Shown: positions 1 through 9,695 of the stretch, in pieces | Layout of the letters: each line of letters starts with the position of its first letter | How positions within the stretch are numbered: position 1 is the stretch's first letter | Origin: Eremothecium cymbalariae DBVPG#7215 | Lineage: Eukaryota > Ascomycota > Saccharomycetes > Saccharomycetales > Saccharomycetaceae | DNA length: 64,000 nucleotides | Assembly: GCF_000235365.1 (NCBI RefSeq) | Contig: NC_016451.1 | Coordinates: 248,001-312,000 of the forward strand | Reading direction: 5' to 3' | Translations under genes and position numbers: made by a program | The notes under the pieces: model-generated | Told to the model about the DNA's origin: nothing | Seen by the model: the letters and a program-made list of their open reading frames with translations, nothing else | Database searches by the model: none

Positions 1-2417
1 GGTATTTGCAAGGGTTGTAGATTCTGTAAGCTCATTTTTGATTGTTAGGTTTCCAGGTGCTAAAGGTTCTATAGATGTCATCGATGTATTCCTGGAGGGT
101 TGTTGGAGGTTGTTGGATGTAGTGGTGTCGCTTTTTTCGGTCAGCGGTAAGGGTGGTGGGGAAGGTAATTCAAGGTTAAAGGCTGTTCCTTTTGCTATAA
201 CTCGTTTCCTCTTATAGCGTGTCTTGTTTACCTTTTCTGGTGTTTTAGGTGTCTGCAGGTCCTTTTGCTCTTGAGCTGGGGTAACGGATACCTGCTTGTT
301 TTGCACTGTCATATCAGTGTCCGCGGTTAACTCCCGGAATGATTGTCGTTGCACTGCTTTAGAATCTTTGCCGGTGGCATCATCGCCATCGTCATGTTTG
401 CGTTTCACCGGCAACGCTGTTTGTTTCTTCTTGACTCTACTCTTCTTGGTGATTCCTTTATCATTGGTAGGGTCCCTTGAAGGAACGTACACAACTTCTT
501 TGTAATTATTCAGTTTCTGTTGCTTCTTCGGTTTGATAGATGGGATGGCAAATATATCGTCCAAAGCTGCCAGGCCCATGTCTCCCTTTACCGCTGACGT
601 AGCTTTATTTTTCGCCTTGGCGTTGCTGTTGGCCGCGGATCTTTCGTTGTCTTTATTAGTATTGGATGATCTCGAAGCTGCCTTTGTATTCTGGAGGGCT
701 GCAGTAACCCGTTTAGCCGCCTTTTGGGCGGCGGTACGCTTTCTGGACTCAAATTTCTCTATTTCTAATGAAGATAAGCTGCTCTCGGAGAGCTCATGTT
801 GACTGGTCCCTTCATCAGACGATTGAGATGAAGAATTAATATTTTCAACTCCAAACTCTTGTTTCAAAGCCTCCAATGTCCGTGAGGTAGCTCTTGCAAG
901 CCTTCTTTTTTGGGCCATAACCAAAGGAGATTGCTCATCCTCGACAATCTCAACCTCTTTCGAGGTTGGAGTCTTGAGAGAATGGATATCAAGCTTAGCT
1001 GTTGCCAAGCTACTTTGCCTGAGGTCCCATTCATCCTCTAAATCCTGAGCAATACCTTTGTCAACTGTTTGATCTGGAGTTGCTAAAGGATTCTTGCCAC
1101 TTCTCTGGGTAGTTGACAGTTGTTGTCTTGGGATATCCTCTTCGCCAATATTGTGAGATACAACGGGCTCGTCACCTAAGTTTAGCCCTAAATTATCAGA
1201 TAACGGTTGGTGATCATCGGGTAGAGGCATAGAGGAGTCAAGAATTTCATCTTCGAATGATGATGGGAACTTCAATGCAATAAAGTTCTGTACTTCACTG
1301 ATTTTAGGGATCTTGGTGGCATTCATAAACGTCTCACTATTAGCCGTCGAATCAAACTCCAACCGAAAAGATTTAACATTCCCTAAGCTATTCAGAAAAG
1401 TGACGTGTGGTGAAGTGACTACCTCTAAAAATGGCTTCAGCAATTTAATCCTAATCTGCTCCTTTAGATCCTTGATCACTTCAACTCCAGTGATATCAAA
1501 CTGTATGAAGAGTCCCTCTCCATCCCAAATATATATTTTGTTGTTAAGCACCTGAATAGAACACCACGGAGATTTTGATAAAGGCTTTGATCTACCATTA
1601 GCTAAAGTGTACTTCACACAAGTTGCCTTAACAAGGTTTGTGAAAAAAGGCCCAAACCTTTTCCAAATAAAATTCACCACACTGGCATCACCATGTTTCC
1701 CACGATATGGGTAGTCCGGATTATTAAAAAGCAACGCATTCTTCTCTTCATCATCCCACAAGTTGGGAGGCATCACAACCCCAGTCTTATTGGTCGACTT
1801 CCTTGTGAATACGTTGCTCAAGAGTTCAACAAGATAATTACACATTTGAAAATCATTGATTGAATCCAATAATTGCCCGATACCTTTAGAATAAGTCGAT
1901 CTGAACATAGACGTAATCACGTTTTTGTATTCAGGTAACTCATAGTATATTTTAGCCAAAAAAGCTAAGTTCTGCCACGCACACGGCATCGTTCTAGAAA
2001 GACCATTATCCAACAATGTATTAACCAACTGAGGCCTACTAGGCACGTTCTTAGGAAACTTTACATTCTGATAACATAATTTTTTTGTTAGTATAACTGT
2101 TTCTTATAACTCTTGTTGTAAAGATAATAATTCTAACGAACCAATAACTTAATCCAAAATTCATCGTTAATCTCATTACGCTTATGCAGCTCAGCACCAA
2201 GCTTCACCATAAACTCCACTATCCATATCTCCTTCAGTAACAGAGGGTTATTCAAGTTCTGCATCAACTCATGGAATAGTTGCCCTGTCTGTTTGTTGAG
2301 ACTTATCCCACAACACTCCAACGTGTTGCACCGTTTCATCAATAACGCATCCTTCTCCTTAGGTAGATTCGTTACAAGAACATTTAGCTTATGAATGATC
2401 AGATTAACCTCACTCAT
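1..2417 (-). CDS. RED1: Meiotic chromosome axis protein Red1-like (spliced, 3' end cut by window edge)
   Basis: Two exons on the minus strand: exon 1 at 2417-2142 (92 codons) and exon 2 from 2067 to the window edge (689 codons, no stop seen). Joined, they give at least 781 residues; S. cerevisiae Red1 has 827. In S. cerevisiae Red1 is a component of the meiotic chromosome axis that recruits Hop1 and Mek1. The first ~340 residues look globular (for example WDGEGLFIQFDIT in exon 2). The rest is charged and low-complexity, as in Red1. Identification rests mainly on synteny, since YLR263W neighbours TMA7 and YPT6 in S. cerevisiae, and on overall architecture; I could not align it. The start is the ATG at 2417, divergent from GLN4. 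A URS1-like element lies about 135 bp upstream. The C-terminal part, expected to hold a coiled coil, lies outside the window. Confidence 0.75.
2068..2141 (-). other. Spliceosomal intron in RED1-like gene, 5' splice site GTTCGT
   Basis: The minus-strand frame from 2417 stops with TAG at 2135-2133, and a long open frame resumes at 2067. Between them lie a donor GTTCGT (2141-2136), a perfect TACTAAC branch site (2093-2087, branch A at 2088) and an acceptor ending TATCAG at 2068. Removing these 74 nt joins the exons in phase 0. A GTTATT donor at 2148 would give an immediate stop, so GTTCGT is the donor that keeps the frame. The donor departs from the yeast consensus GTATGT. Branch-to-acceptor distance is about 20 nt, which is normal. 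Confidence 0.8.
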
Positions 2418-2905
2418 CCTATCCTCTTTGTTATACTCCAGCCAGCTGTAATATATATATATGTATATATAATGGTTACTTCAAAACAACTTTATTTCCT
2501 TTCGCCTTTTTATCAAGTAGAGCACGTTCTACCAAAGCCGCTTACGCGTTTAGCCGCTGAGGTCTTTCCCACCGGTTAAACCAACACACAGACTGTACTA
2601 AAGCTAAACCGCCTCATAAAACTTGAATATCGGTTCTAGATATCAAATAGCATCCCACATAACTCAACTCCAACATTCTTTACATTGTTTTATCTGTTCA
2701 TACTCTTCCAGCGGTTATTCGAACAAAACTTCTGGCGGGGGTTGGTTTTGTTACCCGGATTTGACCGACTTGGTGATAATTTGAAAAAATTATTAGTTTT
2801 CCTGATATTTTGCAGGCTATCATGACATCTCTTGGCAAGCAGGACAATAGTGTTAAGTGGCTCAGAGTGCGTTTTCGGGGTATATAGAGTATTAGGGTAC
2901 CAGAA
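2418..2905. promoter_or_regulatory. Divergent RED1/GLN4 promoter region
   Basis: This 488-bp gap serves two divergent genes. It holds a short TA-rich run near 2451-2471, an ACGCGT (MCB-type) hexamer at 2544-2549, TAGCCGCTGA at 2551-2560, which is one base off the Ume6-binding URS1 core TAGCCGCCGA, and TTACCCGG at 2751-2758, a match to the Reb1 consensus. No further gene is visible. The URS1-like site fits repression of RED1 outside meiosis; the Reb1 site fits constitutive GLN4 expression. Both functions are inferred from motifs. Confidence 0.5.
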
Positions 2906-5320
2906 ATGGATTCAGTAGAACAACTTACCGAGGTATTTAGCAATATTGGGTTCGAAGAACCAAAGATTAAGGAAATATTGAAGAATAAGAAGGTTTCTCA
3001 TTCTTTAGAGACTTTAATAAAGAATGCGCCATCAGATTTCAACTGGGATAAAAGCTCTAGGGCTCTTTTACATACCTTAGCGTCTTTTTTGAAAGGTTCT
3101 GAGCTGTCCAATCAAAATTTGATTGTTCAAGGAATTGTCAAGGGGGATTTGAAGACAGTGTTGCAAGTTGATGCGGCTTACAAGTATGTCAAGAGAGCAA
3201 GTGAGAATGCATCTTTGGATGAGATGAACGTAGAAAGTGGAGTTGGTATTGATGTTAGTGAAGAAGAGGCAACGCGGCATGTTGTCAACTACCTAGAAGC
3301 AAACAAGGAGAGGGTTATTGCGGAAAGGTATAAGTTGGTGCCAAGTATCTTTGCTGAGGTTAAAAGCCTTCCAGAATTGAAATGGGCGGAGCCTCGTTTG
3401 TTTAAGGCAATCATAGACCGTGAGGTTTTGAAGCTGTTGGGACCCAAGGACGAGAGAGATGTTGTGAAGAAAGAAAAGAAGAAAAAGGGGTCCAAAAGTG
3501 GGGGGGACAAGGGAAATGTTTCCGTAGCGGGCGGTACAGCTGAGGGTACTAAGAGAACAATGTTTACAGAAGGGTTTCTGGGAGATCTCCACAAGGTTGG
3601 AGAAAACCCACAGGCATATCCGGAACTAATGGAGGAGCACTTAAAAGCTACTGGAGGTAGGGTGCAGACAAGATTTCCCCCGGAACCGAATGGGTATTTG
3701 CACATTGGTCATTCGAAGGCCATCATGGTTAATTTTGGTTATGCAAAATACCACAATGGTATCTGTTATTTGAGATTCGATGACACTAATCCTGAAGCTG
3801 AAGCTCCAGAGTATTTTGAAAGTATTGAGAGGATGGTTACTTGGTTGGGGTTTAAGCCATGGAAGATTACATATTCCAGTGACTATTTTGACCAACTGTA
3901 TGATTTAGCTGAGGTCTTGATCCAAAACAACAAGGGATATGTGTGTCACTGTACAGGAGAGGAGATCAAGCGTGGGCGTGGTATTAAGGAAGATGGCACT
4001 CCAGGTGGTGAAAGAAAGTCATGTAGTCATCGTGAAAGGTCCATCACTGAAAACCTAGCTGCATTCAGAAAGATGAGGGATGGTTTTTATAAACCAGGGG
4101 AAGCCATTTTAAGAATGAAGCAAGATTTAAATTCTCCGTCACCTCAAATGTGGGATCTTATTGCCTACAGAGTCTTGGACGCTCCCCATCCAAGAACAGG
4201 CTCGAAGTGGAAAATCTACCCAACTTATGACTTTACCCACTGTTTGGTGGATTCTTTCGAAAATATTACCCATTCCCTATGTACCACTGAATTTTACCTA
4301 TCAAGAGAATCCTATGAATGGCTCTGTGACCAGGTTCACGTTTTTAGGCCAGCCCAAAGAGAATACGGTAGGCTGAATATTACGGGTACCGTCTTATCCA
4401 AGAGAAAAATTGCAAGGTTGGTTAATGAAAAATACGTCAGAGGCTGGGATGACCCTCGTTTATTCACTTTAGAAGCAATTCGTAGGCGTGGTATCCCCCC
4501 TGGAGCTATATTGTCATTCATCAATACTTTGGGTGTCACAACCACCACTACAAACATTCAAGTTGTCAGGTTCGAAAGTGCTATCCGAAAGTACCTGGAA
4601 GATACAACGGCAAGATTGATGTTCCTATTGGACCCAATCGAGGTAGTCGTCAACAACCTACCAGAAGACTACCAAGAGTTAGTCACCATACCATACAGAC
4701 CAGGCACTCCTGAATTTGGTGACAGAACAGTTCCCTTTACCAAGCGCTTCTACATCGAACGGACTGATTTCTCCGAAAATACCGCCGATAAGGAATTCTT
4801 TAGATTAACACCTAACCAATCTGTGGGCCTGATTAAGGTCCCTTACACGGTCGCCTTCCAATCTCTGGAAAAGGACGCCCACGGTAACATTGTTAGGATC
4901 CACGTCAACTACGAAAATGATACACCAAACAACAAACCTAAAAAACCGAAAACTTACATCCAATGGGTCCCCATCTCTCCTGCACACAACTCTCCTGTTA
5001 GAATCGCAGAAACTAGAGTCTACAACCAATTGTTTAAATCTGAAAACCCATCAGGAGATCCCGCTGACATCTCCCCGGACAGTGAAATAATCTACAAAAC
5101 AAGCGTTGTGGAACATAATTTCCGCCACGTGATCAAAAATTCTCCATGGGTAGTTGATACCACCAGGGAATCCGAATTCTACGTTGACGAGCCACATGCC
5201 TCCAACGAAGTCTGCCGCTTTCAGGCCATGAGAGTAGGTTACTTCACCCTTGACAAAGACTCTACCGATGATGAAATAATATTGAATAGAATTGTCAGCC
5301 TGAAAGATGGTTCAAAGTAA
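2906..5320 (+). CDS. GLN4: Glutaminyl-tRNA synthetase, cytosolic
   Basis: A class I aminoacyl-tRNA synthetase that charges tRNA-Gln. It has 804 residues against 809 for S. cerevisiae Gln4. The N-terminal ~190 residues correspond to the eukaryote-specific appended domain, followed by a Lys/Gly-rich linker near residues 190-205. The Rossmann catalytic domain carries FPPEPNGYLHIGH with the HIGH tetrad at residues 266-269, and the KMSKS-type loop is VLSKRK at 496-501. The C-terminal part matches the anticodon-binding beta-barrels of GlnRS/GluRS enzymes. The ATG at 2906 begins MDSVEQLTEVF, a typical start. It is divergent from RED1 and followed 265 bp later by TMA7. The neighbourhood corresponds to YOR168W. 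Confidence 0.97.
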   Translation: MDSVEQLTEVFSNIGFEEPKIKEILKNKKVSHSLETLIKNAPSDFNWDKSSRALLHTLASFLKGSELSNQNLIVQGIVKGDLKTVLQVDAAYKYVKRASENASLDEMNVESGVGIDVSEEEATRHVVNYLEANKERVIAERYKLVPSIFAEVKSLPELKWAEPRLFKAIIDREVLKLLGPKDERDVVKKEKKKKGSKSGGDKGNVSVAGGTAEGTKRTMFTEGFLGDLHKVGENPQAYPELMEEHLKATGGRVQTRFPPEPNGYLHIGHSKAIMVNFGYAKYHNGICYLRFDDTNPEAEAPEYFESIERMVTWLGFKPWKITYSSDYFDQLYDLAEVLIQNNKGYVCHCTGEEIKRGRGIKEDGTPGGERKSCSHRERSITENLAAFRKMRDGFYKPGEAILRMKQDLNSPSPQMWDLIAYRVLDAPHPRTGSKWKIYPTYDFTHCLVDSFENITHSLCTTEFYLSRESYEWLCDQVHVFRPAQREYGRLNITGTVLSKRKIARLVNEKYVRGWDDPRLFTLEAIRRRGIPPGAILSFINTLGVTTTTTNIQVVRFESAIRKYLEDTTARLMFLLDPIEVVVNNLPEDYQELVTIPYRPGTPEFGDRTVPFTKRFYIERTDFSENTADKEFFRLTPNQSVGLIKVPYTVAFQSLEKDAHGNIVRIHVNYENDTPNNKPKKPKTYIQWVPISPAHNSPVRIAETRVYNQLFKSENPSGDPADISPDSEIIYKTSVVEHNFRHVIKNSPWVVDTTRESEFYVDEPHASNEVCRFQAMRVGYFTLDKDSTDDEIILNRIVSLKDGSK

Positions 5321-5585
5321 CACATAAAGAAATCCTCCCTCTAATATTTAAATCTCCTACGTAGCCCACAACCCACCAACCCGCACCATAGCCCTAGGTC
5401 CTCAAACTCGTCCCCATTCCTTCCTCATCTTTGTTCCGCGCTGACATTGCTACTATCGTTATATACGTGCGGATGTTAAACCATTTTACCACAATTTCTG
5501 AACGAAACCGACTTCAGTTCCAGATAACTTGTCGTTGCTACTCATCTCCAACACCAAAACTAGATAAAGCTACGAAGAACTCAAC

Positions 5586-5783
5586 ATGTCAGGACGCCAA
5601 GGTGGTAAGTTGAAGCCGCTAAAACAGAAGAAGAAACAAAAGGAGGAGGACTTCGAAGATGAGGATGCTGCTTTCAAGGCAAAGCAGAAGGCCGATGCTG
5701 CTGCGAAAAAGGCTTTGATGTCTAATATCAAGGCCGGTAAGCCTTTGGTAGGCGGTGGCATCAAGAAATCGGGCAAAAAATAG
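5586..5783 (+). CDS. TMA7: Translation machinery-associated protein Tma7
   Basis: A 65-residue, highly charged protein beginning MSGRQGGKLKPLKQ and ending in a glycine/lysine tail (GGGIKKSGKK). The middle is a predicted helix rich in Lys, Glu and Ala (about residues 18-45). Length and sequence match the conserved Tma7/CCDC72 family; the S. cerevisiae protein has 64 residues and associates with ribosomes. It sits between GLN4 and YPT6, as YLR262C-A sits beside YLR262C in S. cerevisiae. Its molecular role in translation is poorly defined even in model yeasts. Confidence 0.95.
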   Translation: MSGRQGGKLKPLKQKKKQKEEDFEDEDAAFKAKQKADAAAKKALMSNIKAGKPLVGGGIKKSGKK

Positions 5784-6042
5784 AATGGGCTGACTGCTGA
5801 TTGCCATAATCTTGGAAGGTGCCAGCTATTAGAATAGAACCCATTTGCAGGTTAGTGTTATATTTTAAATAGGATTTGAATCGATTTTCCATATCATTGC
5901 ATACGTACATGTTACTTCATCAGGTTTTGCTTGGCCTTAAATTGGATCAACTGCAAAACATTATGGATTAAAGAATACACATGTCACAAACAGTTGTAGT
6001 TAGTGGACATAGCAAGCAGGGTTTGTATAGGAGGAAGGATAG

Positions 6043-6723
<681 letters not shown>

Positions 6724-6927
6724 TTGAGTTTTTGATTTTAACTAGGGTACATGAATGTTTTCTTTCTGAGTTTATGTCTATTGGAGTATCTTATTACCAG
6801 CAATATGTAATTTAATGGGCGTTAGGTGTAATGGAGCTTGAGCCGACCCTCTATTAATCTCTAAAATAAATTAAAGGATAAGAACAGTGCATATGTATTT
6901 TTCCCTCAAATTCGTTTCCGTTTAAGC

Positions 6928-6966
6928 TTTCTCTCCCTCTCTCCCCCTCTCTCTTTTCTCTCTTTA
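6928..6966. repeat. CT-rich polypyrimidine tract
   Basis: About 39 bases on the plus strand are almost purely C and T (CTCTCCC and TCTTTT units). The tract lies between the convergent ends of YPT6 and LCB4/5, so it falls in 3' flanking sequence. It looks like a simple-sequence expansion; no function can be read from it. Confidence 0.7.
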
Positions 6967-7000
6967 CCTGAAAAAGTTCATCGTTTAAATTATACTTTTA

Positions 7001-8767
7001 TCATAATATGTTGAATTCTGTTTCTACATAGTTGCCATTTTTCAACAACATCTTCACTAATCTTGGCAATACTTCAACTTGTAAAGTCTCGTAGGGAAAC
7101 TTCTCACCATCTACCGATATTACGCTATTCTTTAACTTGGGCACCAAGCGGTAGGCGAAAATTTTGGAATGTTCAACTTCGGGTTGCAAGACATGGGATC
7201 CTTTGTCTAACGATAGTAATATTGGTGCCATTCTGGTTAACGGCGTTCTTGCGTCAGTAATCACCATATCCATACTTCCATCATCCGGTAATGCAGCAGG
7301 GAAAAATTTAGTATCAGCTGCAACGTATGGCATTTTACCAACGTAGAATATACCTATATTATCAGCTAGATCTTGGTCAATCATCTCCCAATCCGATGGT
7401 ACAGGATCATCCAAAGACCACTTAGGCTCAAATAGCGTTTCATCTATAGAATCTCCGGAGCATGATCCATCAGAAGAACCGGAATCTGTGTTTGAAAAGT
7501 CAAAATCTAATTTCAGAGTGCTTTGCTTAATGCGAGCCTTGTGTAACAAATAATAATCCTTTAATTCGTTTTTTGACTTAGCAGCATATTTTACATATAT
7601 CTCGCAAGGGTATTTCCTGCGTTGGAAAATATTCAATGTCACACCCAGTTCAAACCTTGCTGGACCAATCCACCTCAAGAATTCCGTATTGATGTCTGAC
7701 TCGGCGATAACTCCATAAGTCTGAGAAAGGAATGAAAGCCGAGGGCCATCTAAATACGACGGCTGAGAGCAGCACATCACATCCATTCGAACTTCAACTG
7801 CCTTGACTAACGATAGCGCAGCATATGCCGGATTGTTCGTCCCGTGGCATGAAACGCTCATTGCGTTCCCTGAGCCGCACGGCAACTGAGTTACCGCCAC
7901 CTTATTAAACGCCTTTGCACGATCTTCACGTCTGTACAAGCCATTTAACACCTCATATGGAATGCCATCACCAGATGCACAAGCTATTACGTCATACTTA
8001 TCGATATCCATTGTCCTGGCTATCTCAATGGCGTGTTCCGGGTACGAAGTCTGAAACACTTCAACATAACATCCACTAGCTATAAGTATGGGTTTCGCCT
8101 TTGTAACGTATATTTTGTTGGCCCTACCTCGACCCCCATGCGGATTGATTATTACAAGAATGGATTTGTTACGTTTGGTATTTTTGTAGCTTCGCTCCAA
8201 AATCTTCTCAACAACATCCACATTTTCTTCATTGCAAAGCAACCCAGATGATCTATCAATTAACAAAGTAACTGTTTTAGGAACAAGGTCGTTCCGCCTG
8301 GGTCTAGCAAATACCACTTCCACAAGTATACCTTGGTCCGGCTCCGGATGATACGCTTTTCTGTAGAATGCATCTATACTCATCTCATGATGAACTTTGT
8401 CACAATCGTCGACCGGTCTAGAGGCATCAGAATCTGGATATTTATCATATACATCATTCTTACCAGAAGACGCGCTGTCTCTAGGTACCAATCTAACGTC
8501 TAAAATCTTGCTATATGGAATAACAGTATTAGGAGGTAACAACAATGAGTTCCCGCCTCGCGAATCTGTGTTATCACTTAAGCAAGTAACACAACTGATT
8601 AAAGACGCCGTTTCAAGAGCACTGCTAGTTTGGCTATCGCTGTCATTCTGAATAATCCCGTCTTGTGAATGTTGAGGTGCCTTAGGTCCCTGATCCTTGA
8701 TAACGATACCGCTCTCTTCGAGAAGCGCTCTGGAATATGACCTGCTAAATCGACTTAACATTAACAT
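7001..8767 (-). CDS. LCB4: Sphingoid long-chain base kinase (Lcb4/Lcb5 family)
   Basis: A 588-residue kinase that phosphorylates dihydrosphingosine and phytosphingosine. The diacylglycerol-kinase-type catalytic domain is clear: IINPHGGRGRA (nucleotide loop), CASGDGIPYEVLNGL and LPCGSGNA, the conserved motifs of sphingosine kinases. An acidic Ser/Asp-rich insertion (SNTDSGSSDGSCSGDS) interrupts the C-terminal half, as in the yeast enzymes. The protein is shorter than S. cerevisiae Lcb4 (624) and Lcb5 (687). This is the single pre-duplication orthologue of LCB4 (YOR171C) and LCB5 (YLR260W); the symbol LCB4 is a label for the pair. The open frame continues upstream to a TTG, so I use the ATG at 8767. 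Confidence 0.93.
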   Translation of the reverse strand: MLMLSRFSRSYSRALLEESGIVIKDQGPKAPQHSQDGIIQNDSDSQTSSALETASLISCVTCLSDNTDSRGGNSLLLPPNTVIPYSKILDVRLVPRDSASSGKNDVYDKYPDSDASRPVDDCDKVHHEMSIDAFYRKAYHPEPDQGILVEVVFARPRRNDLVPKTVTLLIDRSSGLLCNEENVDVVEKILERSYKNTKRNKSILVIINPHGGRGRANKIYVTKAKPILIASGCYVEVFQTSYPEHAIEIARTMDIDKYDVIACASGDGIPYEVLNGLYRREDRAKAFNKVAVTQLPCGSGNAMSVSCHGTNNPAYAALSLVKAVEVRMDVMCCSQPSYLDGPRLSFLSQTYGVIAESDINTEFLRWIGPARFELGVTLNIFQRRKYPCEIYVKYAAKSKNELKDYYLLHKARIKQSTLKLDFDFSNTDSGSSDGSCSGDSIDETLFEPKWSLDDPVPSDWEMIDQDLADNIGIFYVGKMPYVAADTKFFPAALPDDGSMDMVITDARTPLTRMAPILLSLDKGSHVLQPEVEHSKIFAYRLVPKLKNSVISVDGEKFPYETLQVEVLPRLVKMLLKNGNYVETEFNIL

Positions 8768-9695
8768 CAATTCAACAACCTTGTGTGTTTAGCTAATTGG
8801 GTGCGAACTGTTGATGCGTTTCTTGCCTAATCTTAAGTTGTGCAAAAACACTAATTTAAGCGTATAAAACGTTTCGTATTTAGATGTTGGAACAGTAAAC
8901 GATTTACTGCGGGAACCCGAAAGCACTAGCCTGTCTAAAGATTAAAATGAGTTGATCCTTAGCCTTATTTTGTAGTTTCATGGAATTCAAGCAGTAGTAA
9001 TAGGTATTTGTAATCGTTTATATTATCCATTCGTATACGCATGAAACCGATAGTGGTAAACTTTATGATTATGCGATAACCACTAAATCTGATCACGTGA
9101 TCATCAGTTCCTGTCACAAGAATGTACCATCAAGTTAGTAATTTGGAAATAATGTAAGTAGAGTTATTAAAATATTAAATATTAATGAGGTATTAATTAT
9201 AGCAAATACGTTATCTCATATAGAAAATCTAAAGTTTATCTACTATCATACGAAAATGGCCGGCTTTGTATACACTAAGTTATCTAATTGAAGGTGATAT
9301 GAAGTGTATGTAGGTAAAATGCTGCTGGAAATCTATTTATCGCCAATGAATTAAACTTGCTTGCATCTGGCGTTGTAAGGTGGCGATGCGCATATTAAAT
9401 AATAGTTGTGCTAACAAACTAGGAGGAATATAATAAAAAATAAGCATTAAAAGGGAGGGGAGAGGGGGTGCGGTTTTCAGCCTTTCTCTCTCTGTTGTAT
9501 AGCGTTTACCTAATTAAAACAGCAGTAAGCGGATCATGGCTGTTTATAAAGTGTCGTTATTGCACTTTAATTAATATACAAGTCAAGCTGGGGAATTCGT
9601 GGCCTTTTGTTTTTTTTGGCATAAATTATATACATCATATATTAGGTTTCATACACATTACTATATTCTAGGTTGGTGAATGGTGTTTTTTATTG
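8768..9695. other. Intergenic region upstream of LCB4/5, no gene seen
   Basis: About 930 bp between the LCB4/5 start and the stop of the Atg22-like gene, both on the minus strand. It holds a 14-bp CACGTG palindrome at 9090-9103, then an AT-rich run (about 9140-9250). Open frames here are short with no recognisable protein character. Part must be the LCB4/5 promoter and part the 3' end of the Atg22-like gene. Confidence 0.6.
9090..9103. promoter_or_regulatory. 14-bp CACGTG palindrome (Cbf1-type site)
   Basis: TGATCACGTGATCA is a perfect palindrome with RTCACRTG, the Cbf1/CDEI consensus, on both strands. It lies about 325 bp upstream of the LCB4/5 start. Binding by Cbf1, whose gene is also in this window, is inferred. 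Confidence 0.5.

Noticed and set aside
3289..3705. 138-codon antisense frame over GLN4
   Set aside because: Shadow of the GLN4 coding sequence; the Phe/Ser/Pro-rich stretch is the complement of the Lys-rich linker.
9090..9250. Possible centromere: CDEI-type site followed by an AT-rich stretch
   Set aside because: No CDEIII (TTTCCGAA) follows the AT-rich run, so a point centromere is not supported; kept only as a Cbf1-type site.
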